Of a stretch of 6,250 nt of DNA, positions 6,145 through 6,250 are shown piece by piece. Position numbers and translations under genes: made by a program. The stretch's first letter is position 1. Every line of letters begins with the position of its first letter. Source of the stretch: Bacillota bacterium. GTDB lineage: Bacteria > Bacillota_C > Negativicutes > CTSoil-072. The stretch lies in NCBI GenBank assembly GCA_017861495.1, contig JAGFXW010000149.1, positions 1 through 6,250 on the forward strand, in the 5' to 3' direction. The notes beneath the pieces are model-generated. The model was not told the DNA's origin and ran no database searches. It saw only the letters and a list, made by a program, of their open reading frames with translations.

Positions 6145-6250
6145 TATTTCGTAAGTCAGCACCACCCGTCTAACGGGTGGCTTGCTCTGCCCTATAAGGG
6201 CATGGTACCAGCGGAGTCTCAAGACTCTCTGAAAAGTTGCCAACCGCATA
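6145..6250 (+). ncRNA. Possible 5' part of an IS200/IS605-superfamily structured RNA (HEARO/IscB-type omega RNA), running off the right edge
   Basis: Three compact hairpins follow one another. CCACCCGT-CTA-ACGGGTGG (6162-6180) can be extended by AGC (6158-6160) pairing with GCT (6184-6186). TGCCCT-ATA-AGGGCA is at 6188-6202, and GAGTC-TCAA-GACTC at about 6214-6227. They are preceded by TTTCGTAAGTCAG (about 6148-6160) and followed by GTTGCCAACCGCATA (6236-6250). A terminal hairpin of the CCACCCG/CGGGTGG kind is typical of IS200/IS605-like ends. The CGTAAG stretch before the first hairpin and the later chain resemble, from memory, HEARO RNAs that precede iscB genes. In those systems the guide lies just 5' of the scaffold, which would be roughly 6120-6147 here. 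Family assignment rests on recollection, the nuclease gene is not in view, and the 5' boundary is approximate. A TnpB-element end or another structured RNA remains possible. Confidence 0.45.

Larger units (their letters stand above)
5944..6250. other. Gene-free, structure-rich region upstream of rnmV
   Basis: These 307 bp contain no coding frame I can support. From left to right they hold the rnmV ribosome site and promoter, an A-rich stretch, a long inverted repeat (6026-6099), an unstructured stretch (6100-6157), and three successive hairpins running to the right edge. The right part looks like the end of an IS200/IS605-superfamily element inserted upstream of rnmV; the left part is probably host sequence. 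Confidence 0.6.

Overview
The window looks like chromosomal DNA from an endospore-lineage Firmicute, most likely a Negativicute of the Sporomusa/Pelosinus type. The basis is gene order and protein flavour: rnmV-ksgA followed, after inserted genes, by ispE and a transcription factor is a derived version of the conserved Firmicute block rnmV-ksgA-yabG-veg-ispE-purR-...-glmU. GC content is moderate and the Shine-Dalgarno sites are strong. The lineage call is an inference.

Layout, left to right. Positions 1-3396 are all on the minus strand. Transcription runs from a membrane-anchored Clp-fold serine protease of the SDH/SppA type (2563-3396) into a CheW-domain protein (1951-2439), ispE (1049-1954), a FadR-type GntR regulator (391-1074) and a MobA/GlmU-like nucleotidyltransferase cut by the window edge (1-373). 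cheW and ispE share an ATGA overlap, the regulator starts inside ispE, and the nucleotidyltransferase follows 17 bp after the regulator, so these four form one tight operon. A single plus-strand gene, a YitT-type membrane protein with a C-terminal DUF2179 domain (3677-4510), diverges from the protease. It converges on ksgA at a perfect hairpin (4507-4550) that serves both directions. rnmV and ksgA (5943 to 4547, minus) overlap by ATGA and are read from a clear promoter at 5965-5994.

The last 307 bp (5944-6250) hold no convincing protein gene but are rich in structure. They contain the rnmV promoter with a dyad in its spacer, an 18-bp perfect inverted repeat around a 38-nt loop (6026-6099), and a chain of three compact hairpins (6158-6227). 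The hairpin chain resembles the structured left end of an IS200/IS605-superfamily element, and more specifically the 5' part of a HEARO/IscB-type omega RNA. If so, an RNA-guided nuclease gene should begin just beyond the right edge. This is the most interesting part of the window.

Together the genes cover rRNA maturation (5S processing by RNase M5, 16S dimethylation by KsgA), isoprenoid precursor synthesis (IspE), a ligand-responsive regulator, a sugar or cofactor nucleotidyltransferase, and two membrane proteins of poorly known function.
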